The notes beneath the pieces were generated by a model. It was not told the DNA's origin and made no database searches. It saw nothing but the letters and a program-made list of their open reading frames with translations. From positions 26,052,954 through 26,116,953 of the forward strand of contig CP154954.1 in the NCBI GenBank assembly GCA_039621445.1: DNA of 64,000 nucleotides, read 5' to 3'. The position numbers were made by a program, and so were the translations under genes. The DNA is from Euglena gracilis (Eukaryota; Euglenida; Euglenophyceae; Euglenales). Every line of letters starts with the position of its first letter. Positions within the stretch are counted from its first letter, which is position 1. Shown here in pieces: positions 42,148-51,152 of the stretch.

Positions 42148-45100
42148 CTACTCCAAGTCCGATTCAGCACTTCGGCTGTTTATCGTTTTCTTGTGTGAGT
42201 AGATAGCGCGCAATGCGCGGACCGCATTGCGGTCATCCTCCAACGAGGATTCAGAGTTCTCATCCCCCTCCCTGCCCGAAGCCGGGGTTCCCTCCTCCAA
42301 AGAGGAGATTTTGAACCCGACCTTGTGTTTGTTGTTGTGTTTTGTATCATTGTAGTGACGTTGGTTCGGGCGGGGAGAGCGAGAACGGTAACATTTGGAC
42401 GAATGGTGGTTATGTGATCCACAAAGGGAACACTTTTGTCGGTTTTGTGATTTTTGTCGGTTTTGTGATGGGCTTTCACCCCTTGGAGGTCTTGGTGAAC
42501 GGAATCCCGTTCGACCACGGTTCTTGTTGTAATCCGGTTTCCCGGATGACGATCGCGAAGAAGATGATCCACTTCGCGAACGTGATCGCGATGAGTCGCG
42601 ATTTGTATCACGCTTGTAAGGGGGTCGGGGTGATCGACCACGAGGTGCGCGATCGCGTCCGCGGTCGCGGAACGGTGATCGGGACCTTTGGCGATAACCC
42701 GAAGATTGTGATTGTCCAGATTTGTGTGAAAACCCAGAGGAGCGTGAGCTCCGCGAGGATTGTGAACCCCTTGGACTCTGATACCGCTTTCGCGTATCAG
42801 GGTGGGGGCAATCACGGGACGTATGCCCCGTTTTGTTGCACAAAAAACAAGTTTTGTCAGAAGATTGGTCAGATGAGCGCGGATAGCGCGTTTTTGTATC
42901 TCCCCTTGGGGAGTTTGTATGTTTACCGTATCCCCTTGGGGATTTTGGAGAAGGAGACTTTTGTAGGGCACTTACCGTACCGCTAGGGAGACCAGCGGTA
43001 GGGTGGTGGGTATAAGCCGATTGTATCTGTCCCAAAAGTTGTGAGAGTTTCATTTGTTTGGATACATAGTTCCATCGTTGTTCAAGTGTGAGTTTGTTGT
43101 CCGCGAGTTCCTCGCGGTGAATGTCCTTGATAATTGTAGGAATGAAATGGAGGAGAACCGCATCGAATTGTTCTTTCATTTGGTTCTCTCCCAGTTCATC
43201 AACCTCAGAAGCCAATCCCAACCATTTGGAATACCAAAGGTCGATGGACTTCCATTTTCGGTCACTGGGCGCGAATTGCCGCCATTTTTTCTCCAGCGTA
43301 ATTCGCGAAATGAGGCTTGAACAGGTTGACGCATATTGGTCAACCAGTTCATCAAAAGTTATCCGATTCCGGATCACAAGTTGTCGGGCGCGTTCTTTTT
43401 CTTCCTTGGGGAGGCAATCAATGAATTCCATCTTGATTACCTCAGGGTTCCCGTCTTGGGTTGGACCCTTCAAGTCCCAGTAGTATGTCCAATCGCGCCA
43501 AAATTGTTTCCAGGTTGTGGGATCTCCGTCCCATTGTGGCTTTACCTTGTTGGCAATTGTAATTGTACCTTTGAAATCGCGTGGTGGACCGCGATTTCCA
43601 TCGTAATTGTTGGGGTAAGGTTGTTGTTGTGGCATTCGCGAATGCGCATCCATGATGGTACTCATGGTACCGTAGGTACCATGGGTATTTGGTACATCGC
43701 ACTTCCGCGAATTGTATGGTTGTGGTTCGCGATTCCGCGATTCGGATTGTAAAGGGTCGCGATTCCGCGATTCGGGGTGTGGCAACATACCAGGGAGGTA
43801 GGACTCCCGTTGTTCACCCGCAAATCGGGGAACCGCGGTAAATTCCGTGTTTCGCATTCGCGATCCATGGCCAATACCCGGGGTAGGGGTATGGCTCATA
43901 CCGCGAATCAGTCCCGATTCGCGTATTTCTTGTTGTAAAATCGGAGGATTCGCGGTTTTTGTGGTAAAAACCGGTTCCTCATCCGAAGATTCACCCTTGT
44001 GCGGGGGAATCTTGATTTGTGGTATAAACGGGCGATTATAATTGCGATTGTAGGCATGTTCATGATCATGTGCATCCGTGGATGCTTGTAGGGCATGCGC
44101 ATCCGAAGATGCTTGTAGGGGTGCGCATACTGCGCTTTTGGAAGGATTGGCATCCAACGAATCGCGAATTTGATGCACAAAGTCGCGAGTTGGATGTCGG
44201 GCATCCGAAGATGCTTCGGTTGATGCGCGAAAAGCGCGTTGTGAGCTGGAAGTTGCATTTTGACCACCGAAAACGGTGTTTTCATGGCCAAAGTGCGGGG
44301 GGTTGCGGGGTTTTGCATGAATCTCATCCAGACTCAATGCAAAATCTTGTATGCTTTGTTCCAATGAACCAACCACTTGGAAAAGGTCCGAAATTCGTTC
44401 AACATCACACTGCAAACGCTTAATACGTTTGCGGTATGAGGGTAGTTCATCCAAAAGTGGTAGTTTGTCAACAATGGAGGCAAAATCTGCTGAAAGCTTT
44501 GGAAAAGTGGTGTCCAAGAATTGGACCCGCTTAACCAAAGTTTCCATTGCGGTTGTAAGGGTGTTCAACCGATTCTCGGTTTGTGGTTTTGTGGTACCCA
44601 ACGTGGGTTGGAGTACCCCTACCGCATTTTCAGCGGTTTTGTCATCCATCATTGTAGAAAGTCGGTTCTCCAACACCGAGATTTGTTGTTTTAGTGTGAG
44701 AACTTGTTGGGTGACCGAATTTTCGGTCCTCATCAAGGTTTCACAAAATTCTTGTAAGTTTTCCTGATTTTTCGCAAGCATTTGGTCGTAAAATGTGCGA
44801 AAATCAAGGGGTAGTTCGACTTCGCGAACCGTTTGTCCATCCGAGGATGGTTGGAGTCCGGAGACCCTTGTAGAAAGTGTTTGTACGCGTTTTTGTAAAT
44901 GGGAAGTGGTGGATTGTAAGGTTTTGTGTTGGGTATTCAAATCCGCAAGTGCGGTTTCAATGCCGGTGATATCCGGAATTGATTTTTGAATACCGTTGCA
45001 CCGTTTGTGCAAATCCGCAAACGCGGATTCGATTTTGTTCACATCCGCTTGTAACTGATTGTGCAAATCGGTTACAGTGGATCGTAATGCTCCCATACTG

Positions 45101-46308
45101 GGATTTTTGGTGGAAGTTTCCGCAAAGCGGCGTTGTAAGTCCCGAATTGCAGTTTGTAGTCCCGAAACATCCGCAAAAGCGGTTTTCAGGTCTGCAAACG
45201 CAATTTGGAGGTCCGCATTCGCGGTTTGGATGGTAGTTATGACCGTTTCTCGGTCTTGGAGTTCCGCATTCGCGGTTTGTAAGCTAAGAATCACCGCATC
45301 GCGGGATTGGAGTTCCGCCGTAGCGGTTTGTAGCGCATTGGACGCAGTTTCAAGTTTTTGTATGTCGTTTTGCCACTTTTCATGGAGGAAATCTTGCCGA
45401 TGCGCGATTTCCGCCACTTGAGTGTGCAATGTGGTCAAATTGTGGGAAACTTCACCGCATTTGCAGGAAGTTTGTTCCAAACGAGCAATCCGCTCTTCCA
45501 GTTGTTGAGCAAAAGCTCTTTGTACATAGTTTTCGCGTATTTGTGTAAAATTTTGATGAAAACTTGCGTTTTCATCACCCAAACGCAAAATGCGTTCCTG
45601 GGATTGTTGTACAACATTGGATAGGGTTGAGAAGTGCTCATATGAGACATATGAGCCAAGTTCCGCACCCGTAGGCGCTTTATCCCGTTGTTGTAGGCGG
45701 GACTGCATTTCTTTCATTGTATAAGAAAAGTTTTCCAGTTGTGTGAACAATTGTTGTAAATTTTGTTGTAAATGTGAAAATTTTGTGTTATTCCGCGATT
45801 CCGCGGTTTGGAGGGTCTCTTGTACCTGTTGGAAGTTGTGTACCAAGGTGTTGCGCAAAAATGCGTCAAAACCTTGGTGGAGGTTCTGAAGGTCCATTGT
45901 AGTGGAGTTAAAATTCTTTTGGCAAAATTGTCCAAATTCTTGGATATATTGCCAAAGGAAGTCCAGCTTGCCGAAAACGGCCTTGTGACTGTCTTCATCA
46001 AATTGTAGGACTTGGTTCAGTGTTTTGGCGCAATTTTGGACACATGCTTCGGTGTGTCGAAATTGCTGTTGTAGTGGGTGGTTCTCCGGTAAATTTGCGA
46101 CTACGCGCTCAACGGTATTACTGGAGAACGAATCCCGGTCTTCTTCGGGGTCATTGTCCATGGGAACAATGACACCGGCAGTGTCCGGGACCACCAACCG
46201 CATTTCAGCGGACCAAGGTAGTTCTGGGATTTCTCCCAATTGTGGAGGGGGGGCAAGTCCCGAATGGGGCTTACCGGTGGTAGGGCCGGGGGGGGTTGGA
46301 AAAAACAA
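42148..46308 (-). CDS. gag: Element B Gag
   Basis: 1,386 aa from the ATG at 46308. The true start may lie further upstream, since related peptide continues to about 46953 in other frames broken at G-runs. About residues 60-620 form a long coiled coil (repeated LQ.AN/DL.. and LQTANAEL units). A Ser/Asp/Pro-rich linker follows, then a capsid-like domain (KPQWDGDPTTWKQFWRDWTYYW...). The tail is Arg/Ser-rich with two CCHC zinc knuckles, CFLCNKTGHTSRDC and CSLCGSHNHHSSKC (about 42400-42850), for RNA binding. Many short perfect palindromes occur inside the coding sequence. The stop is TAG, followed in frame by the protease. Confidence 0.85.
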   Translation of the reverse strand: MFFPTPPGPTTGKPHSGLAPPPQLGEIPELPWSAEMRLVVPDTAGVIVPMDNDPEEDRDSFSSNTVERVVANLPENHPLQQQFRHTEACVQNCAKTLNQVLQFDEDSHKAVFGKLDFLWQYIQEFGQFCQKNFNSTTMDLQNLHQGFDAFLRNTLVHNFQQVQETLQTAESRNNTKFSHLQQNLQQLFTQLENFSYTMKEMQSRLQQRDKAPTGAELGSYVSYEHFSTLSNVVQQSQERILRLGDENASFHQNFTQIRENYVQRAFAQQLEERIARLEQTSCKCGEVSHNLTTLHTQVAEIAHRQDFLHEKWQNDIQKLETASNALQTATAELQSRDAVILSLQTANAELQDRETVITTIQTANADLQIAFADLKTAFADVSGLQTAIRDLQRRFAETSTKNPSMGALRSTVTDLHNQLQADVNKIESAFADLHKRCNGIQKSIPDITGIETALADLNTQHKTLQSTTSHLQKRVQTLSTRVSGLQPSSDGQTVREVELPLDFRTFYDQMLAKNQENLQEFCETLMRTENSVTQQVLTLKQQISVLENRLSTMMDDKTAENAVGVLQPTLGTTKPQTENRLNTLTTAMETLVKRVQFLDTTFPKLSADFASIVDKLPLLDELPSYRKRIKRLQCDVERISDLFQVVGSLEQSIQDFALSLDEIHAKPRNPPHFGHENTVFGGQNATSSSQRAFRASTEASSDARHPTRDFVHQIRDSLDANPSKSAVCAPLQASSDAHALQASTDAHDHEHAYNRNYNRPFIPQIKIPPHKGESSDEEPVFTTKTANPPILQQEIRESGLIRGMSHTPTPGIGHGSRMRNTEFTAVPRFAGEQRESYLPGMLPHPESRNRDPLQSESRNREPQPYNSRKCDVPNTHGTYGTMSTIMDAHSRMPQQQPYPNNYDGNRGPPRDFKGTITIANKVKPQWDGDPTTWKQFWRDWTYYWDLKGPTQDGNPEVIKMEFIDCLPKEEKERARQLVIRNRITFDELVDQYASTCSSLISRITLEKKWRQFAPSDRKWKSIDLWYSKWLGLASEVDELGENQMKEQFDAVLLHFIPTIIKDIHREELADNKLTLEQRWNYVSKQMKLSQLLGQIQSAYTHHPTAGLPSGTVSALQKSPSPKSPRGYGKHTNSPRGDTKTRYPRSSDQSSDKTCFLCNKTGHTSRDCPHPDTRKRYQSPRGSQSSRSSRSSGFSHKSGQSQSSGYRQRSRSPFRDRGRDRAPRGRSPRPPYKRDTNRDSSRSRSRSGSSSSRSSSGKPDYNKNRGRTGFRSPRPPRGESPSQNRQKSQNRQKCSLCGSHNHHSSKCYRSRSPRPNQRHYNDTKHNNKHKVGFKISSLEEGTPASGREGDENSESSLEDDRNAVRALRAIYSHKKTINSRSAESDLE

Positions 46309-47150
46309 GGTGTTTCCAACCCGTCCTCGTAAGGGGGGGGCTCTGTAGGCAATTGGGTGCCAAAAGGCGCTAATTGCCAGTTCCGTTCGGGCATTCTGCC
46401 CACTTGTGAGTCAGACTCCGCAGAAGCGGAGGGGGTCCATAGACCCATTGTAGGGTTATGTTGTACCGCAAATGCGGCTGTTTTAACAGTGGGTCCGCGA
46501 ATGCGGGTTGGGTCCGTAGACCCTTGTAGGGGGGGGGGCACCGCCAAAGCGGCTTGGGTCCGAAGACCCTTGGAGGGGGGGGGTACCGCCGAAGCGGCTT
46601 GGGTCCGAAGACCCTTGGAGGGGGGGGGCACCGCCGAAGCGGCTTGTTGTAGGGGGGGGCACCGCTAATGCGGTTTGGGTTCGAAAACCCAGTTGTGGGG
46701 GGGGTACCGCCGAAGCGGCTTGGGCGTCCGCCCCTTGTATGGAGAAATTTTCCACCGCAGAAGCGGCTTGGGCATCCGCCCCTTGTGGATAAAAATTTTC
46801 TGTCGCTAAAGCAACTTGGGCATTCGCCCCTTGTAAAGAAAAATTATTCGTCGCCGTAGCGACTTCGTCTGCATTCTGCAGTCCACGAAGCGAACCTATT
46901 AACAAAGCATAGTTAATAGGTGCGTTTCCAGTGTGTGCATGTGCACTTTGCATTTCAGATGAAAAATTGGGAAAATTTTTGTGAAAATCGTAAAAATTGT
47001 AAAAATTTGTGTGAAAAGACCCAAAAAAATAAGCAAAGGTGGGGGCTCAGAGGCGTTGTGATGCAGCCGTAGCCACTTGTGCCCCTGAGACACCTCGCCC
47101 GTGCTTAGGCGCCTTTTTCTGAGTTTTTCTTTGGTCGTTCGACCGTTAAA
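46309..47150 (-). other. Element B leader with repeated minihairpins and possible upstream Gag
   Basis: Sense frames 46953-46483 and 46631-46101 carry a repeated peptide (QGADAQAASAV, PPSKGLRTQAA). The frames change at runs of eight to ten G on the plus strand. A unit of about 45 bp holding two hairpins recurs at about 46540-46585, 46586-46630 and 46631-46650. It is unclear whether this is an N-terminal Gag extension or leader RNA. Confidence 0.5.
46510..46718 (-). repeat. Cluster of C(UNCG)G-type minihairpins in element B leader
   Basis: Perfect short dyads at 46510-46523 and 46556-46569, 46586-46597, 46601-46614, 46631-46642 and 46707-46718. On the sense (minus) strand they read GGGTC-TACG-GACCC, GGGTC-TTCG-GACCC or CCGC-TTCG-GCGG: stems of 4-5 bp closed by C-G around UUCG or UACG loops. 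UNCG loops with a C-G closing pair are known to be unusually stable in RNA. Confidence 0.75.
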
Positions 47151-47165
47151 CCTATTCTGCTACCA
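47151..47165 (-). promoter_or_regulatory. Element B primer-binding site, initiator-Met-like
   Basis: The sense strand reads TGGTAGCAGAATAGG directly after the LTR end. The first ten bases equal the usual complement of initiator methionine tRNA. Its position confirms the LTR boundary at 47166. Confidence 0.7.
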
Positions 47166-47598
47166 AGTGTACGTCCCACCCCGGCTTTTCTACTTATGCT
47201 TTCCTCCCGAAAAGCCTGTGGGGGGAGTAACAATAAAATTTGCTTCCCTTTTCCCCTTTTGAATGCAAAGCACACAAGCAGAAGAATTGGTGGGACCGCA
47301 GTCCCTTATATGAAAGTGACTTTCGCTCTTTCGAGCTTTGTAAAAGAAAGAAATAAAACTTGTATTCAAATGGGACTTCGCCCTCAGTATTCTAAAAGAG
47401 AATTGCAAAGCACCAAACCCAATAACCTTGAATTAGGAACCAGTTACTTTCGCTAAGCTTTCGCTAGCTCTGAGACTCTCTCTTTGTCTTATGGTTTTAA
47501 CCATGCCACTGTGTACGGCCCGGCCGTAGCCAGGTTGTAGGCCGTAGCCCCTTGTATCTGGTACACAGTGCCATGGCAGAATGGCTGCCTGGTACACA
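47166..47598 (-). repeat. Element B 5' LTR
   Basis: 433 bp, the same as 29889-30321. It is flanked on the plus-strand right by the target duplication AGAAC, followed by the resumed pol frame of element C. Confidence 0.92.
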
Positions 47599-47603
47599 AG
47601 AAC

Positions 47604-47884
47604 CCCTACCATTGAATTTTTACCAAAGCGAAACCGAGGATGTGGAAGCTACCCCCGGAGAATATGTTGTGGAAAAAATTATTTCACATAGAAAAGGTCC
47701 AAATGGACAATGGCAATTTCTTGTGAAATGGAAGGGTTGGGATGAATCGGATAACACTTGGGAACCCATCGGGCATTTTTTCCATCGTTACGCCCGAGAA
47801 TGTTTTGTTTACGCCGAGGAGGCAAATTTGAAAATCGACCTCATGGCGTATTTCAAAAAGAGAATTCGGGAGGGTTCCGTGTGA
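47604..47884 (+). pseudogene. pol: Element C chromodomain, separated from its integrase by element B
   Basis: Opens with PLPLNFYQSETED, which matches PVPLYFWSG just after the integrase of element A. The chromodomain follows: EYVVEKIISHRKGPNGQWQ, then FLVKWKGWDESDNTWEPIGHFF, with the aromatic cage residues present. It ends at TGA 47882-47884. The preceding codons are on the far side of element B at 29888. A frame that begins at 47552 inside the LTR of B is only a by-product of the junction. Confidence 0.9.
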
Positions 47885-48774
47885 GGAATTCAGGGGTTTT
47901 CTCCATTTCTCAGATTTTTTCAGTTTTTTTTTTCAAGGCGCCAAGTTTCGTGGGGAATCGGTCCCGCAGGTTGCGGGGTCGCTTTCTTTTTTGATCTTTT
48001 GATTTTTGGTACTCGTCTGCAGCGGGTAACAGATCGAAAGACACACAAACACACACAAAGGCAATCAATAAGTGGTTCGAACGGTTGGATAAAGAGGTGG
48101 AAACCCACAAAAAAAGTTGCGCAACAACAAAAAAAAAAGCGGTAAACCACAAAGGTGGTTTGGTTCTAAGAGACGTCAAAAAAAAAAGACGTTCAAAAAA
48201 AGTCGGAAAGTTCCTTAAGGACAACAAAAAAGCCAAAAATCAGAAAGGGGAGTGTGTGCATTTGAGCTTGTTAAGGCTTGCCGTGCAACTTTCGAGTTGC
48301 AACGCAACCCTTGGCAAGACGGGCTGTGAGACGACCTATCCCAATACACCCCCCCCGTTTGTTTTTTTGACCCCCAGCCACATTGCAACAACACACGACT
48401 TACACATACGCGGACCTTCACCGCGGAGGCATCGTGGAGGAGACCCGCGGTGGTGGGGGTGGTACGGGGCCTCTAAAGCCCCTCCCCCCGTTGGTGATGC
48501 GCCAGACGCACGCGGCTGACCGCTGCCCCGTTGCCCGCACCGTTGCACCGTGCGCCGCACCGTGCCACACCTCGTGGGGGTAAGCGTGCCCTTCGGGCCG
48601 CCCCCCCCCCCCTCGCTTTGCTCGACACTCGAAAGTTATTTGAACGTTACGCATTCTGACCATCCGCTACACAACCACGGGTGAAAGTGCCCCCCCAACT
48701 TGTTTCTTTCGTTCGGACCCCTCATTTTACTTACGTTTTTCGAAATCTCCCCGAGATTTTTCTAAGTGGGGGAG
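47885..48774 (+). other. Element C 3' untranslated region and polypurine tract
   Basis: 890 bp without a recognisable gene. A Lys-rich frame (48085-48250) follows A-runs and is probably not coding. The sequence GTGGGGGAG (48766-48774) directly before the LTR is the likely polypurine tract. Confidence 0.6.
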
Positions 48775-49481
48775 TGTTAAGGGGTCCTTAACCAACAATT
48801 TGACCTAAATGGGCCTTGGGGCTTGGAAAATCACTGAAATTCCCATTTTTTGGATTTCAGTCGAATTAAAAGTTCGGAAAAGGTTCTGTGGGTAGGCCTT
48901 TGAAGCCTGAACCCCTATTTTGGCCTTTCCGGCCTTAACTGGCGAAATTTCCTGGACCAGTCGGCCGAATTTTTCCGGTCGGTAGGAACAGTGCAAATTC
49001 CTAGTTAAGCAAAGCCCCAAATCGAACCCCCCAATTTCAAACTCAATCTCACACACAGGGTTCTTTACCTACCGAACGTACTGAATAACACTACAAAAAA
49101 AATCAATTGTTTGTGCTTTTGAAGAGGCTGATTTTGGTTAAAAATCAATTTCAAGGTGGATTTGGAAAGGCTCAAAAGCCAAAAAAAGAAAAGTTTGAAG
49201 AAATTGAATACGAAGGCCGGCCAGCCCTACCCCTTTTTTTTCCAACAATTCTTTTCTCTTTTTGTTTTTTTTTCATTTTTTATCTCTTTTTTCCATTTTT
49301 TTTTTTTTTTTTTTTTCTTTTTTCTCTCCCTTTTCAATTTCTTTTCTTCCCCCTTTTTTCATTTCTTTTTTTCTTTTTTTTCTTTTTTCTTCTCTCTTTT
49401 TTCTTTTTCCAATTCTCCTTCCTCTCAAACCATGCGAGGCCGAAGGATCCGAGAAACCAAGAACCAAAGAAAGGGTTTTCA
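48775..49481 (+). repeat. Element C 3' LTR with pyrimidine-tract insertion
   Basis: 707 bp. It matches the 5' LTR over 48775-49226 and 49434-49481. Between them lies about 200 bp of almost pure pyrimidine (T-runs with C, about 49228-49430) that is absent from the 5' copy. It is followed by the CTGG target duplication. Confidence 0.88.
49228..49430. repeat. Pyrimidine-rich low-complexity insertion in an LTR
   Basis: About 200 bases of T and C with hardly any purines on the plus strand. It replaces about 10 bases of the 5' LTR. The long Phe/Ser/Pro frame across it is not a gene. Confidence 0.85.
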
Positions 49482-49485
49482 CTGG

Positions 49486-49975
49486 GAGGTAATCGGCAGG
49501 ACACTACAAAAAGTTCAACAGGATCAGGCCAGGGCCTGGTCTGTCTACCAATGTCGCCAGCCCAACATTGGTGGAGGACATTGACTTCACTGCAGGTCCA
49601 AGAGCCACTGATAACAAAAGGGGAGGCAATTTTCAGAAACCCAGACGGGCAAAAAAAATGCCCCCACCACATTGGGCAACCCTTTTTTCTATTGTTCAAG
49701 GATTAATTTTCTCAGCCCGCCACCGATCCGTAAAGGAATCAGACAGCTAAAAAGCGAACATGACATCCCACTGTCAACCATGATTTCGTAGATTGAAGAT
49801 GCCCTCCAGACATCTACCAAACCCAGGGAAGCGGTGTTGCTCAGGCAGGGAAAAAGAAGACTGCAGCAGGCCACAAAAAAGGGCAAATACCCAATGATTT
49901 TGAGAACCAACCTCTTCTGCATTTGGCTTCCCCAATGTTTTTGAGGATTCCTCAGGTGTTCCTGATTCTTCAACA
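49486..49975 (+). other. Right flank of element C, probable retroelement remnant
   Basis: Short coding-like pieces in mixed frames: AQHWWRTLTSL near 49555-49590, and IRQLKSEHDIPLS...KPREAVLLRQGKRRLQQATKKGKY at about 49725-49895. The second could be the N-terminal, DNA-binding part of the recombinase that follows. Not resolved. Confidence 0.35.
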
Positions 49976-50446
49976 TTGATTCTTCAAGGGCGTTTGACAA
50001 CAATATCTCGAAGTTTTGATTGTGAAGCATTAGTGTGGAGACTGTTCGTTTTCAATGATCAGTATTTTGTTCGTTGCACGTCCAAAAACGGTTTTTCGGA
50101 GACTTTTAACGTCCCGAACCGTGTGTGGCAAAATCTGGTCAAATATCTTTTTTTGGCACAAGGATTCCCCCAATTTTTTTTATTCCGCCACGAGAAAGAA
50201 CCGGGACTTTGTTTCGCTTCAGAAAGGATTGCAAAAAATGTTTTACTCCTGATGGAAAAAGGGAGGGTTGGCACAAATGTTTTTAAAGCCCATTCTTTAC
50301 GAGCGGCAACGGCACATCAACCATTTGATGGGCCAAGGGGTCCCCAAAAATTGATGATCCAAGGGCGGCGGCACTGGAAAACGCTGCGGACCCTCCGCCA
50401 GTACTACCTAATGCTGCAAAATCGTGCGAATTTGTGGTGGTGCTAA
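49976..50446 (+). pseudogene. Tyrosine recombinase relic (second copy)
   Basis: A frame of 156 codons with the C-terminal catalytic signature of tyrosine recombinases. GTNVFKAHSLRAATAH supplies H-x-x-R, RRHWKTLRT the next His/Trp position, and LRQYYLMLQ the nucleophile Tyr. The upstream part of the frame includes a putative beta-sheet stretch, but the first catalytic Arg is not clear. The family fits DIRS/Ngaro or Crypton elements. It differs from the recombinase at 5571-6700, so it is a separate element into or beside which C inserted. Without RT or RNase H here, it is a fragment. Confidence 0.65.
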
Positions 50447-51152
50447 GGGGGGAGCTGTTACACTCAGAGAAAAAAGACATGAAATTTTTTCCCGTGGTGT
50501 GTGTGCCGTTTGGTTTCCACAGCGGTGAAAGTGGGAGGAGGCCGCGCCTTACCCCATGCACGCAGCCCCTGTCTTGAGCAAGGCTAGGGCGGCGATGCGG
50601 TAGATACAAAAATTGCCCAAAGGTTTTTCAACATGCCTTCCTAAATGGCAGACTATATTGGTTGCTTCCTACACCGAACTTCAAATTTTCGGACAGACCG
50701 GCCGGATGGTTGGCAGAAGGTCGGGTCAATGATCAGATGTCCTTTGAAAAAAGGGGGGGGTTAAAGCGTACTGACTAGCTCCAGAGTCGGCCCAACCTCA
50801 GGAGAACCTTGGCCAATATTCCACCCCCGCAAAGTTTAGAAACGTTTTTTGAAGGCTTTCTGAGCCCTTTTTGCGGCTTCGGGTTTGGCAAATTGGCCAA
50901 TTGACTGGGGGGGGTGAGTGGGGGGTATGAACACTGTCTTCTTGGAACCCTTGGACAAATTCTCCAACCAAATATGATGATCACTAAATTAACCGTGGAC
51001 AGAAGGACAACAGAAACAGTCTGAAAGGGCAATACGCAGGATCAGAATTGGCGATTCAAAATTCTCACTCTGGTTTTTGTACAGCACGTCCAGGCAGGTG
51101 CATTCAAGAATAGCCCACAGACGAGGTGCATTGTAATAAATCAGGCAGAAGC
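50447..51152. other. Intergenic; no gene seen
   Basis: Between the recombinase relic and the stop codon of the SERBP1-like gene. Scattered short frames only. It would contain the 3' untranslated region of the minus-strand gene; the sense strand shows CATTGTAATAAATCAGG-like A/T-rich sequence within about 30 bases of the stop. Confidence 0.4.

Larger units (their letters stand above)
29889..47598 (-). mobile_element. Giant Ty3/gypsy chromovirus with extra large ORF (element B)
   Basis: 17,710 bp on the minus strand. LTRs of 433 bp (29889-30321 and 47166-47598) read as identical. The target duplication is AGAAC (29884-29888 and 47599-47603). It splits the pol of element C between integrase and chromodomain. 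In the sense direction the order is LTR, primer site, leader rich in hairpins, Gag, protease, Pol with an N-terminal methyltransferase-like domain, then a reading frame of about 1,967 aa in the env position, purine tract, LTR. All four long frames are intact, so this copy may be recent and active. Confidence 0.93.
7383..49481 (+). mobile_element. Outer Ty3/gypsy chromovirus (element C) with two nested elements
   Basis: Bounded by LTRs that start TGTTAAGGGG and end GGGTTTTCA, and flanked by a 4-bp duplication CTGG (7379-7382 and 49482-49485). Subtracting element A (8030-20985 plus 4 bp) and element B (29889-47598 plus 5 bp) leaves about 11.4 kb. Its own order is LTR, gag, cytosine methyltransferase on the opposite strand, protease, RT, RNase H, integrase, chromodomain (now 47604-47884), purine tract, LTR. 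The LTRs differ by about five substitutions plus a 195-bp net insertion, and the coding frames are broken in several places. This fits its being the oldest of the three. Confidence 0.9.

Noticed and set aside
47552-47603. N-terminal part of the frame reaching the element C chromodomain
   Set aside because: These codons are in the LTR of element B; the true frame comes from 29888 across the insertion.
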